From assembly GCA_032622095.1 (NCBI GenBank), contig CP136069.1, forward strand, positions 104,310,278-104,374,277: a stretch of DNA of 64,000 nucleotides. The letters are read 5' to 3'. Below are positions 1 through 11,010 of the stretch, one piece after another. The notes under the pieces are model-generated. The model searched no databases, was not told the origin of the DNA, and saw nothing but the letters and a program-made list of their open reading frames with translations. The stretch's first letter is position 1. Each line of letters starts with the position of its first letter. This stretch comes from Siphonodentalium dalli. Taxonomy: Eukaryota; Mollusca; Scaphopoda; Gadilida; Siphonodentaliidae. Both the position numbers and the translations under genes were made by a program.

Positions 1-760
1 TTGAAGCAAACGTAAGAAGCCATCATAATATGTATAAATTATACCTGTAACCAATGTAGTATCTAATAAATGTTTCAATTCCAAAATTATCACATTTTTT
101 GCAAAAATCATAATTTTTCACCTCAAAATGACATTAAACCCCTCAGAACTTATATGTGATTCATATTTACTACTTGAATAGTTGGAACATATTTATCGTT
201 GAAACAGGTTTTGAGACATCTATAACGGGTTGTCATAATACGCTTTGCTTCATAAAATGACATGCTTTAAATATTGAAAAAACATCATTATTTGACGAAA
301 TTTGGTCCGTTTCCATGACAACAGCTGAATAAACTGCAACAATTACACATCACATAAGTCCGGATTAAAATTGCATGTCATAGAAAACAAATTTCAAAAG
401 GTTATATTGTGTCGCAAGGGTTATAGGACTTCATTTCTTTCCAATAACGGCATTTTTTGTATTTTTAAATATCGTTTCCATGGTAACAGGTATTTCTCAG
501 GGTATTAGGCCTTTTTGGCAGTTTTATCCAGATTTATTTTAAGTACACATATGATGCCAACATATTATGCATAAATTATTACTGTAACCAATGTAGTATT
601 CAATTCCAGAATTATCGTATTTTTTGCAAAAATCACCAATTTTCACCCAAAATGGCAATAAAGACCCTTATAACCTACATGTGCATCTTATTTAATACTG
701 GAATAGTTGGAACATGGTTTATATTTGACAAATAATCAACAAATGATCTTCAACGTCTGT
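1..760. repeat. Diverged direct duplication of about 537 bp
   Basis: Bases 21-200 recur at about 558-725. Both copies share GTAACCAATGTAGTAT (47 and 584), a run ending TTTTTTGCAAAAATCA, and the phrase AATAGTTGGAACAT. The copies differ by many substitutions and indels, so the duplication is old. A GTTTCCATGGTAAC-like sequence occurs near 309, 472 and 846. No coding potential is seen. The family is unknown to me. Confidence 0.6.
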
Positions 761-2265
761 TCCTGTCCTAGAATGGGATTAAATTAGTTTTTACCATTTG
801 CTGAAACGGTTTTATCTCAAAATGTGTCTACATTGTTTACATTCCATTTCCATGGCAACGGCACCACTTTCACATTTTACAGCAGGGTGAAACATGAAGC
901 TGACATCTTCTACTTTCATGATATATAATTTTTCCGTGTGTAAAAAAAAAAATAAAAAAAAAAAATTCTGGTCAAGACCGCTCCTCTAATACTGAGTGAC
1001 TAATCAGATATAATCAACATACCACAAAATATCACATTTTTAACTTGATTATTAATCTCTTGGTTGGAATTTTCTAAATTTATTATTTATTACTATCAAA
1101 CATTGGCGTTCTTGTTCAATTATATACTTCCGTGCATACATAGGCGCATACGTATATATAACACCTAGAATAAATTTACATGTATGTACATGTATCAGTG
1201 ACTATATGCAGTTGTGTAGTAAAGCTGTTTACTTTTGACCTCACAATAACTGAACACATAGCTTATTCTGCTATATCGCTATCTAAAACGTGTTTCACCA
1301 AGTCGCACTGACAAAAACATGCAAGCAACTACTATACTCATCTTATTTCGATTCATTCCATGCAAATCGTATGATTCGATCCAATTGGTAAGCATCCATG
1401 AATGTACTCATCCATACTGTAGTCTGTTCGCTGAGATCACCTGCATGTAATCCACTGCCTCATGCATTCCCTTGAATTGAATCATCAGCTATAAGGATTA
1501 AATTTTACCCATTAAGTCTGGAAATATTTCCATCAGAATGACAAGACAGGTGAATAAATACAGTCTTATCACCAAATTAATTTGCCGGCATTTGAATATG
1601 TAAATTAGTTTATTATATCCTCATACATGTGCACATTTCCCCCAGCAACATTCTCAAAACATATTTTCTTCACGATTATCTTTAGTTTGTAAAAAAAATG
1701 TTATTAAATACTGACCCTCTTTTTACCATTCGTGTGGAAAATTATAAACCGACCATATATATATGGTTCATTCTACCCTTAAAATTATTTTTCTGACTGT
1801 AAACTACCTGTTAAACTTAAAATTATTTTTCTGACTGTTAACTCTACATGTTAAAATTAAAATTAGAATTTTGCCAGGACACCTCTTCTGTTGCAAAAAT
1901 ACAACGGTACTTAACTTATAAATGCGAACGCAAAATGTTCGACTTGAAGATCTCTTCCACCAATTGGTCATTACTCTGGTATCTGACAGTCGGATGTCTG
2001 AGTTCTCTGCTGTATATTATCCAGTCGGACCATAACCAGAAACATAAGGAAGCGAACAAAAAATTTGGAGTTGACCCGACATACAAGGCGATTCGGCTAG
2101 AAATGAAATGACACCACACGCTCAAAAATAGCGTGACCTATTTTCATTGTTCATGCACGAAGCGATAATTGATCGCTCACTCATTATTACCATGAACAGT
2201 GAATACAAAATTTTTCGGCTAATGTGCAGTGCACCAAACGCTGAAAAATGATCATTGTTAAAATG
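761..2265. other. AT-rich stretch without a recognisable gene
   Basis: Most probably intron or upstream DNA of the GAK-like gene. An imperfect 38-bp tandem duplication lies at 1778-1855 (CTTAAAATTATTTTTCTGAC repeated). A small hairpin AGCGAT-aattg-ATCGCT is near 2159-2175. The short open frames near 1848-2125 on both strands show no family resemblance and are not called as genes. Confidence 0.5.
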
Positions 2266-2590
2266 AGGTCACCAAGTCAAATAGTTGTGAAGCCAGGGCC
2301 ATAACTCTTTCCCTCCAGAGTAAGTCTTAAAACAACTACTTTTCAAGATCCATTGGGCCCATTAAGCTTATATTTGGCATGCATGGAGGGTCCTTGGTTT
2401 ACTGGGCTTTAGATCTGTTAAAATGGGGTCACTGGGCAAACAAGGGCAGAGCCAGGGTCAATATCTTAAAAAAAAAAAATATTAGATCAAATTTTTAGAT
2501 GTCAATCCTTGCTCAATTTAACCCCAAAGAAAAAATTAAAAGAAAAAAAATTGACATTTAGATTTTACTCTTTGCTCAGTTATGTTTGCC
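2266..2590. repeat. Family B body fragment
   Basis: Contains the family B phrases AATGAGGTCACC, CAAATAGTTGTGAAGCC and AGGGCCATAACTCTTTCCC, also found at 19617, 28280 and 45230. The family B hairpin head is absent, so this is a partial copy. It ends against the T-tract that begins the family A element at 2591. Confidence 0.7.
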
Positions 2591-3574
2591 TTTTTATACG
2601 CCCATTTGAAAAACGGCCGTATTATAGTATTGGTCCGTCCGTCCGGGCGTCCGTCCGTTGAGCCGTCCGTGGAGCCGGGCGTCTGTCTGTTAACCTGGTT
2701 TCCGGATGATAACTTTAGTTAGAGTGAACCAAATTTAATAAAATTTGGTATGTGGGTTTATTAGCCGAAAAGTAAGTTCAAGTTCGAATTTGGGTTCCGC
2801 CCGCCTATTTTCACCGGAGTTATGCCCCTTATTTGACTTTTTTTGACTTAGAAAATCCTTGAAATTTGTTGTCCGGATGATAACTTTAGTATAGTTTATC
2901 GGAATGAATCCAAATTTGGCATATTACTTTCTCCCACCAAAACACAGGTCAAGTTCGAACTTGGGTTCTGTCCGACCATTTTTGGCAGAGTTATGCCCCT
3001 TTTTCGACTCAGAAAATTCAGTTTTTCTTATGTTTTTTGGTTTCCGGATGATAACTCGATTTTGGAATGTTTATACGCAAAACCCGTTTTTTTGTGGATT
3101 ACATATATTGAAATACAGCTCAAGTCCGAATTTCGTTTTAATCCGATAATTTTTGCGAGAGTTATGGCCCCTTTTTAAAAGTAATTTGACTTAGAAAATC
3201 CCTGAAATTTGTTGTCCGGATGATAACTTTAGTTAGAGTGAACCGATTTCAGTCAAATTTGGTATGTGGGTTTATTAGGAGAAAAGACAGCTCAAGTTCG
3301 AATTTGGGTTCCGTCCGCCAATTGTCACCGGAGTTATGCCCCTTATTTGACGTAATTTGACTTAGAAAATCCCTGAAATTTGTTGTCCGGATGATAACTT
3401 TACTAAAGCTTATCGGATTCAATGATAATTTGGTATATTACTTTCTCCCACCATGCAAAACACAGATCAAGTTCAAATTTGAGTTCCGTCCGCCAATTTT
3501 TACCAGAGTTATGCCCCTTTTTCACCAGTTTCCGCCGACCCAATTTTGCACGCCCAGCGTAGCTCTTGTTTTTT
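2591..3574 (+). mobile_element. Family A element, copy 1 (Helentron-like, non-autonomous)
   Basis: Starts with TTTTTATACGCCC, whose ATACG-CCC pairs with GGCCGTAT a few bases on to make a hairpin head. A GTCCGTCC microsatellite follows. The body has about five modules carrying CCGGATGATAACTTTAG, CAAGTTCGAATTTGGG and GAGTTATGCCCC. It ends AGCTCTTGTTTTTT. Other copies are at 27577 and 59593. The class is inferred from architecture: no protein is encoded, and open frames inside it are chance. Confidence 0.65.
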
Positions 3575-3690
3575 ATGAAAATAAATTTTTTAAATTTAAA
3601 ATTAAATTTACTGACTATTGTAGTCTTCAGAGTCCCAGTCTTCTCCGTCTTTACAGTCTGGTGAGCGACCCCAGAGTCATTGTTGTCATA
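3575..3690. repeat. Short interspersed fragment
   Basis: Bases near 3616-3680 carry CAGTCTGGTGAGCGACCC, which recurs near 30215 in the same orientation with similar flanks (AGTCTTCTC upstream, AGTCATTG downstream). It is part of a dispersed repeat whose limits I could not set. It abuts the 3' side of the minus-strand LINE fragment. Confidence 0.45.
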
Positions 3691-4900
3691 TCTGGTTTAA
3701 TAGAATCGAGGCCTTCAGCCTTTCCATTAGCTAGTCTCGTGATAGCGTGTCTGATTTCTAATTCAGAAATTTCATAGTCAAGGTCAGTTATATCTCTCGC
3801 CTGTTCTTCTAATATTGGAAGGTCTGTGAGAACGGTCTGTTTGAATAACTGGTTGGTGTTTGTTGTCAAACAGCCTAGATTTAAAAAAAAGATCATAAAG
3901 TTCTTTTGGGTGGCAATAAAACCTATGAAATTGGGCTTGCCATTTATTAATAGCTTCCTGATTTAATTCATCAATAATAGCCCAATATCGTGAAGGTGAT
4001 TTATTTTGCATCCCCACAAGAGTGTGATATTTATCGAGCCTAAATGATTTTCTATCGGTTTTTAAAAGCTTCTGATACTGTTCTTCAAATTAAAATAATG
4101 CTCATGGATGATGGGGTCTTGTTGGTTGTCATTTAAGGGTATAACAGAGCGAATCAACTGACGTTTCAGTTCTACACATGTATGATCGTACCAGGGTTTA
4201 CTGGCAGGTATATTGTGTTTTTGTCTGTGTTGTGTAGATTGTCGCTTGAGGGACCTAGCAGCAATAATATGCATTGTAGCATTGAATTTGGAGACAACCA
4301 CTTTTGAGGAGCTTTCTTCATCTTCAAGTATTTTTTACAAATTGACCTGAACATCTGGTGTGTTAAAATCTAAACCTAAACCGAAATGAGGTCAGTTTGT
4401 CCCATTTAAATCGCGGTGGTTTCGCGTGCAAAGGAAAGGTCTCATACTGTTCAGAGTCATTAATTGAACCACCAATGTTTAAGATAAACAATTTTTTTTA
4501 TCTGACCATTGTCAATGGTCAGATAAAAAAAATTGTCAATGGGTTCACATGAAAGAACGGTATTTGATCAAAGAGAGCTTGACTACATATTACATAATCT
4601 ACTACACTATACCCTGCGGGTTGATAAAGAGGTGAAGTTACCAAGAAAGTCTCCCGCAGTGCGGCCATTCACCAACCTCATGCTGGAGTCTAAACAAAGT
4701 TTTATGAGGTCTCTGCCTAGCATGTTAATCTTATTATCTCTACTCCGCCTACATGGCAATTGACTGTCTGGGGTATAATCTTTATGTTTTCTTTGAGCAG
4801 AACGAAATGTGCCTAGACATATGAATTACGTATTTCTTGAGCATCCTTACAAAATACCATCTACAGGTACTACTGGTGAGTCAGACAGTAGATGTCAAAT
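3690..4900 (-). pseudogene. Decayed LINE fragment: endonuclease C-terminal part to start of reverse transcriptase
   Basis: Read on the minus strand, pieces in several frames resemble a non-LTR retrotransposon ORF2. Near 4660-4780 is an endonuclease-like stretch with VNGRTAGDFLGNFT. Near 4390-4440 is PLHAKPPRFKWD, the usual region just after the endonuclease domain. Near 4180 is PWYDHTCVELKRQL, a common linker motif. Near 3860-4010 is SPSRYWAIIDELNQ, and near 3725-3790 EISELEIRHAITRLANGKAE, the conserved lead-in to the RT domain. The catalytic RT region is missing and stops and frame changes separate the pieces. The clade was not determined. Confidence 0.75.
4489..4535. repeat. Perfect 47-bp palindrome
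   Basis: Bases 4489-4511 and 4513-4535 are exact reverse complements, 23 bp per arm, with a one-base loop at 4512. Each arm holds an A8 or T8 run and ATCTGACCATTG or its complement. It lies inside the decayed LINE. No flanking target duplication or terminal signature was seen, so this is not an element in itself. Confidence 0.95.
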
Positions 4901-5664
4901 GACCAGGCCATACTACATTGAAAACGATGGCATTGATCTTTGCCGATGACTCAGTGTACATGTTTCATGGACATCGGAACATCACAGATAACGTCATGCA
5001 TTTTTTTATCTTAAGCCGCCAAAGCCAGACTATGTAGGCGACATGTAACTTGCAATTCATGGAAGACTTTTGATGGTGCATCAGTTTTTTTTTTACTTTG
5101 AATATGCTTTATTTTGACTGTATACCCATTTGGGTGATAAAGTTTGTGGCAAAATTGAACAAGTACATGTTTTTTAAAAGTTACTGTTGACAGTCTCATG
5201 CTGATTAAGGACCTGAATAGGTTAGTTTGTGTCATTGGCATCACGTATGTCTATTACATAGCGGTTAATGGGTTAATTGTATTTCATCTGGTTGCCGACG
5301 GATCATGGTAAAAAAAATAATTTGGGTCTGTGGTTTTATTAAGGTTGGTAGGGATACTGGAAACACAGGCATTTTTTTTTAAACCTTAGACACAAACAGG
5401 CGATATACATGCATGCAGATAAATAATAACAAGCTTATGCAACATGATGTTGCATATTTGCACACATGAATGACTTTAAAGGGATGGGCGGCCTTCGTTG
5501 TAGGTTATAATTTTGATATAACATTTGTCAGATTATGATAATTTCCTCAAGAATATACTAATATTATAGCATAATGATGATATGGATGCAATATTATTCA
5601 CAAAATATGCTTTGTGGCAGAGAAAATACAGGTTGAATGCTGTTTCTCCAAAAATGCACAGTCA
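4901..5664. other. No gene seen; short repeat start at 5476
   Basis: No coding region is supported. TTTAAAGGGATGGGCGGCC at 5476 resembles the start of a dispersed repeat seen at 23799 (plus) and, reversed, at 27040 and 8915. Confidence 0.4.
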
Positions 5665-6811
5665 CGGTATTGTAGGGCCCGACGAAGCTTCGAGATTCGA
5701 TTCGATTTCGAATCTTACGTTTCGATTCGATTCGATTCGATTCAAAAGCGGTCGGGTGATTCGGGATATTTCGAATCGTTATGTACAAGTCCTTTACCAC
5801 CGGGAATAGACTGCATTATCTATAATAATTGTTCATTATATATCCCCAATACTTAACATGAGTCTCTTTCCGCGACCATCTGGATCCTCCGTGGTCCAAT
5901 GTGTAAGTTGCCCAAAAGCTCACTGCTCATATATATATATATTGGGCTCCCAGTCCCAGCATGTTTACTCACGCGGAAGGTCGGTGCAACTCGTGCAACA
6001 TGCAGGCATAGGTCTGTGATGGTTCGTGTGTTGTACCATAATCGTAGTGCACACGGTTTTCTCCGGACCACCACATAAAACCAGCAATGTCGCGACATAG
6101 CCCGGCCCCAGCTGCCGAAGCAAGTGCATTTCTTGTGGGACATCTTTGTATGTCGGTATCTGACATTCTTACCAGAAAAGCCTATATTGCGTTACTCAGC
6201 TCAATCAAATAATATCATATGTTTTTTAATTCAAAAGTAAAATGATGTAAATATATTAAATAAACATTATGGAGTCCATCATGTCGTCTCCAAATCCGGC
6301 CAACATCTTTAAACATCATATGTTAACCGGGAAATGGAATATTGTTGACCATTCAGCATTCCGACAAACAGGCCCAAGTTGGGATACTATATATAGTTCT
6401 CTGTAATGCCGTTTGCGTATGCACCATTCCCAAGTCACGATGCGCAATTTTGATATCGCGCTTGCCTGTTGTGCGCGACAGAGTGAAGCGTACATGCGCA
6501 GAAGAGTTTCCGTTTGCAATGACTCGAATCAGACTCCAAAGTTCCAAACTGCTTACTTTTAACGAACTTCACGCATAGTGGCAATGGCACAAAATATGAA
6601 ATGATGTCGTGCCATTCTCATATATTAAACTGTTTTAAACTGTGATTAAATATTGTTCATATCATGTCATAGAAATTAAGTTTATCTCACTGACGTTATA
6701 AAATCATCTGACAATGTGCCCCCATTATTGCTCGTACCTCCCACTAAAAAGATTTGATTCGAGATTCGATTCGATGTTGAAATTGCCGATTCGTCGAGCC
6801 CTACGGTATTG
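5665..6811. mobile_element. hAT-type non-autonomous DNA transposon with 8-bp target duplication
   Basis: The element runs 5673-6803 (1131 bp). Its 14-bp terminal inverted repeat is TAGGGCCCGACGAA on the left (5673-5686) and the complement of TAGGGCTCGACGAA on the right (6790-6803), one mismatch. An exact 8-bp duplication CGGTATTG flanks it at 5665-5672 and 6804-6811. Both ends continue inward into GATTCGATTCGATT repeats, likely transposase-binding sites. An 8-bp duplication and TAGGG termini fit the hAT superfamily. No transposase frame is present, so this would be a deletion derivative moved in trans. Confidence 0.9.
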
Positions 6812-7220
6812 TGTCATTTCTTTATTTAGATCCGCGCGCATTATACGTTGGTTGTAAAACCCCTTATTTGGTGCTTCTAGAACTTACAACTCACAATATT
6901 ATCACAGTAAATTCCTTATTTGGTATGTGACGTTATTACGATAGGCTTAATAGGATAAAATACCAACTGGATTGAAAAATATTGATCTATTTGCAAGAAC
7001 AATTATATTATGTAGACGTTTTCTGTCTGATCATTTCCCAATCATGAAGTAATGTGGATTAGCTGGATTTTGAACTCACAGCGGGTAAAATAAAATTTGG
7101 TGTGATTTGAATGCGATTGTTGATGGCACCAATAATTTTATCCTCACCTTCCACAGCACAATGGAACATTTTTAATGGTAGTTCAGAGTGTTTATCTATA
7201 AACAAATGTTTCTGTAACGT

Positions 7221-7304
7221 TTTTATGTTTACCCATACCATAGTATGGTAAACATAGTGTCGTTGTCCGGATTGACCACTCGTCGTTAGTCCATCCGTCC
7301 GTCC

Positions 7305-7336
<32 letters not shown>

Positions 7337-8747
7337 GGCTGTCTGTCTGTCTGTAGACACTTTACGCATGGTGCGATAACTCGAACATTTTATATCTGAT
7401 CGGAACCAAATTTTGTATATGAATTTCTCAGCATAAAAGACAGATCGAGTTCGAATATGGGTTTGATCCGACTATTTTCAACTGAGTTATGGCCCTTTTT
7501 CGAAAAAATATTCACTCTTAAAAAAAACTTAAACTAACACTATTATAACTCCGCCAAGGGTACCCAAAGTCAGCACACCAAATTTTGTTTAAATCGGTCC
7601 AAAATATTGTCATGTACTGGTGAATTTGTTTGGAGCCATATTCACCAATTCCATCCCATGCCTTTGGACTACTTAGCTATTAATATGGCTATATTATTTT
7701 CTGATGTCTCTTATGCCAATGTGCAGATAAAAGCTATGGTATCTAATATTTAAAAAAGTTTTAACAATACACAGCACATGCTGTTTAATAAAGGGTTTTG
7801 TAAGTTAAGTTACCAAAATGGGCTTTAGAACATTGCTAAAATCATTTAGCTAATCTTAAGATTTAAGTGTCTTTATGCAACTGGGGTTCAGTTATTTGAT
7901 CAATTTAAATTTAAAGAGAATTCCATGACTTCTGATTTTATATATATCCTCTCTGGAATTTTCTAAATTAACTGCCAATTGGGAAAATTAATGAGACATG
8001 GGTCAGATTTTAGAACACTGTTGATTGCCTGTTGATAAATGAAACAAAGTGATATGTTTTTAATCACTTCATGTCATCTGCCATGTAGAGAATGATTTGT
8101 TTGTTATCACAAGAGCCAGCAAGTCAGCCACTTTCAATTCAAAGGCTATTTAGGCATCTGTTATCAGACCCAACACATCACAACCTAACATGTAACTACC
8201 AGAGAAAGCTGCACAACTGAGATCTATAAGGATATTTTGCAGAGAACACTTGATCACTCTTGCTTGGATATTCTTGATTCTACATGTTAATACCTGTGTG
8301 CAGATTCTTGTCTTGCTTGGATATTCTTGATCCTCTTGCTTGGATATTCTTGATTCTACATGTTAATACCTGTGTGCAGATTCTTGTCTTGCTTGGATAT
8401 TCTTGATCCTCTTGCTTGGATATTCTTGATTCTACATGTTAATACCTGTGTGCAGATTATTATCTTGCTTGGATATTCTTGATCCTCTTGCTTGGATAAT
8501 CTTGATTCTACATGTTTAATAATACCTGTGTGCAGATTCTTTTCTTGCTTGGATAATCTTGATTCTATCTGTTCATACCTGTGTGTAGATTCTTTTCTGC
8601 AGAATGTTCTTATTTCTACTCATCAATACTTAGGATGTATCTTGACAAGACTATAGCTTGTGGATTTTCGCGTTCAAACTGAAAATAGCTGATCACTATC
8701 GTCAAGGTATGGGTTAAACATCTGCCGATCGTGATCGGCCTCTCGTT
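7221..8747 (+). mobile_element. Family C element, copy 1 (Helentron-like)
   Basis: The head carries ATGTTTACCCATACC, followed by its near complement ATGGTAAACAT, then a GTCTGTCTGT microsatellite at about 7297-7353. The tail at about 8709-8747 has GGTATGGGTTAAACAT, the reverse complement of the head with one inserted base. The perfect hairpin GCCGATC-gt-GATCGGC (8724-8739) and terminal CTCTCGTT (8740-8747) follow. The middle holds CAAGTTCGAA-type and GAGTTATGGCCC modules, a 76-bp tandem repeat (8255-8600), and a segment at 7530-7770 homologous to 41020-41260 in copy 4. Confidence 0.75.
8255..8600 (+). repeat. 76-bp tandem repeat, about four copies
   Basis: GCTTGGATATTCTTGATCC recurs at 8315, 8391 and 8467, a 76-bp period. 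Each unit also holds CATGTTAATACCTGTGTGCA. It lies inside the first family C element and was not seen in the other copies, so it is a local expansion. Confidence 0.9.
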
Positions 8748-9115
8748 TATGTTTGTTTACATAAAAAAGCACACAAACGTGACAATAACATGCAATGCAT
8801 GCGATATTTATGATTGGTATAAGAACAAAATCTGTCTGTTATATAATATTTTTTCTGTTTATGCCGGGTTTTAGCTGATGCGACTATTTTAACAATAATA
8901 CCCACGCGAAGGATGTCCGTATTTTAATTGACTTAGAAAATATATATACATGTACATGGAACTCAGGCAAATTAGAATATGTTGTATATTACAAATAAAG
9001 ATTGATAAAATTTGCAATTTTTCTCCCAGACCCTGGGACCGATTTCAAGCGAAATTGGTATGGTGACTCGGGGTAACCTGGCGGGTGTTTATAACGGCGT
9101 TAAGTTTAGTTTGAA
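8748..9115 (-). repeat. Two repeat fragments after the family C tail
   Basis: Bases 8748-8915 resemble 26885-27055: TTTATGATTGGTATA, ACAAAATCTGTCT, GCGACTATTTTAACA and GGATGTCCGT occur in order. Bases 8990-9115 read on the minus strand as a body segment ending in GGTCCCAGGGTCTGGGAGAAA, related to the plus-strand text near 20115-20145. Neither has a supportable gene. Confidence 0.55.
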
Positions 9116-9665
9116 GAGGATATTATTAGTATAAGTTAGGTTGATAAATACTCGAAATGTTGATATACTAGCTGCATATGCTCTGAACAATACATATATT
9201 TGATAATGTCAGAAATTTCCAGCTATATTAAATTTTCGCAAAAAAGTGTAATAAACGCTCTTTAGTTCCACTATGTGAGTACTAGACTATAAACAAGGAA
9301 TGCTCTTTTTTATTCAATGTCAAAGAAATTTGGGACTCAAATGTTCTCAAATTTGATCACTATAATTGATACAGAAAGAGACCTAACATTTACATACTGT
9401 ATCTCCTTATCAATTGTTTGGTCTGTATAATGAGAAGAAATACTACAGTTAAATTTCAGAATTAAATAAAACATATTGTTTTCACAAATCTTGTGAAATT
9501 TTAGTAAAGTTTCATGGTTTGTTGATTGCTAGGGTGATGCAAAGCTCCCCTCCTGCATCTGCTATATTTTTCCTCCAAGTGTTTGTAAACCAGACTATTT
9601 TAATAATTTGTGAGTCCATTTTGGGATGTTTGGAAGTGCATATAAGCATTCCTGTCTTGTTACAG
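9116..9665 (+). other. Intron upstream of the first recognised GAK exon
   Basis: No coding similarity was seen. It ends in a splice acceptor CTTGTTACAG at 9656-9665. The preceding GAK exon should end in the first base of a glycine codon after the segment equivalent to human LLTELCK. I could not locate it anywhere in 1-9665. Confidence 0.5.
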
Positions 9666-9805
9666 GTGGAGACATGGTAACTCTGCTGAATCAAAGAGAG
9701 ACTCCCCTATCCTGTGGCCAGGTTCTACAGATATTCTTCCAGGTGTGCCAAGCTGTACAGCATATGCACAAACAGTCTTCACCAATCATTCATAGAGATC
9801 TCAAG
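9666..9805 (+). CDS. GAK: GAK-like kinase domain, exon carrying the catalytic loop
   Basis: A 140-bp exon between a TTACAG acceptor and a GTATTT donor. It begins with the last two bases of a codon and then encodes 46 residues in frame, ending in phase 0. The translation aligns with human GAK: PLSCGQVLQIFFQVCQAVQH matches PLSCDTVLKIFYQTCRAVQH, and SPIIHRDLK contains the HRD catalytic Asp (codon 9797-9799) and the catalytic-loop Lys. The exon ends exactly after HRDLK. GAK is a Numb-associated-family Ser/Thr kinase that phosphorylates AP-1/AP-2 mu subunits and, through its auxilin-like C-terminus, recruits Hsc70 to uncoat clathrin vesicles. Only part of the kinase domain is in this window. Confidence 0.93.
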
Positions 9806-10738
9806 GTATTTTATTCAATTAATTAGCTCTTCCCCACCATGGTGGGGAATCACGTGGTTTCAAGTTTGATGAGCACCACACATTCAAATATTGTGCAAAT
9901 GCACAATAACATAATGAGAAAATGACATGAAACATAGCATTTTGACTTTTACGATCATATGCTAGTTTATTTTTAAAACAATTGATACCTTATTTGTTGG
10001 GAAACACTCAAGTTCTAATGGGGACATCAGAGTCCTAGGCTTAGAGATCTTCCTTGTTCTGCTCACTACAAGGATAGATAATCATATTTATATTAATTTC
10101 TTTGTCATTTATGTCTTTCACTTTGTTGAACAATATCTCATGTATTTCATACTACATTACTTCATTCATTAATACTATATTCATTGGTGTGTCTGGGTGC
10201 AACCGATGAATGATAATAGGTGAGTGCATGACACAATGTACCATATGGAAATTGTGAAGATATAGTGAGCTAGGACGTGTGTGAGACGGTGGGCGGCATT
10301 TTAGTCTCCCACCTTTGAGCCTGACTATCATTTTTACATGTAACTAATTTCATATTGCTAAAATTTTAATAAACATGGTTACCATTTTATTGGGTAACCA
10401 TTTACCTCAATTGATAGTCGGCTAAAACCAAGCAACTCCCTCCGGGCCTGAGATTTGACCAACATGGTAACTATGGGAGAAATCAGTAGGTCTCAACTTG
10501 AGTAGGGTGAGGTGTCGCAATGGTGGTTAAAAGTGAACAGACTGACCCCAAGGAGAGTTTTCTTTCTAGAACTTGTTGTTTGGTCATTCTCACTATTCTT
10601 CGGTTGAGACAAACATTTAGGAGCTTGAGTCGCGCATTGTTCTGAATTTGGATAGTCTGTCATACTCTGGACTAGCTGCACAAATGATAATACAGACAAT
10701 AATTAGATAATAATTCAACTTTCGCTTGACATTTGTTG
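9806..10738 (+). other. Start of GAK intron, with a palindrome at 9831-9848
   Basis: TCCCCACCATGGTGGGGA is a perfect 18-bp palindrome 26 bp past the donor site. It is preceded by TTAGCTCT and may be the hairpin head of another repeat family, since families B and D begin with a similar T-AGCTC head. No coding region is supported in the rest. Confidence 0.55.
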
Positions 10739-11010
10739 GTTTTTAGCTCACCTGAGACAAAGTCTCCAGTGGAGCTATAGTCATCGCTCCTTGTCCATCG
10801 TCCATCCATCCATTGAGCCATCCTACTATCCGTCCATCAACAATTCTTTGAACATCTTCTCCAGATCCATAGGACCAAATTGGTTCATATTTGGTCAGAT
10901 TTGTTTAACCCTTATTCCAACATATCGTCTTTTGACGTCTTTTGTTGTAGCGTCCATATCGTCTTTTGAAGTCTTTTGTTGTAGCGTCCATATCGTCTTT
11001 TGACGTCTTT
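10739..11010 (+). mobile_element. Family B head and 34-bp tandem repeat
   Basis: TTTTTAGCTCACCTGAGAC followed by GTCTCCAGTGGAGCT makes the family B hairpin head, then a GTCCATCC stretch and the module phrase GGTTCATATTTGGT. The copy is interrupted after about 10915. A tandem repeat follows at 10924-11008 with a unit of about 34 bp (CGTCTTTTGACGTCTTTTG repeated about 2.5 times). Confidence 0.65.

Noticed and set aside
2760-2800. GTTCGAAT-containing phrase as a tRNA B box (SINE)
   Set aside because: It recurs several times per element in modules, with no A box at the expected distance and no tRNA-like fold.
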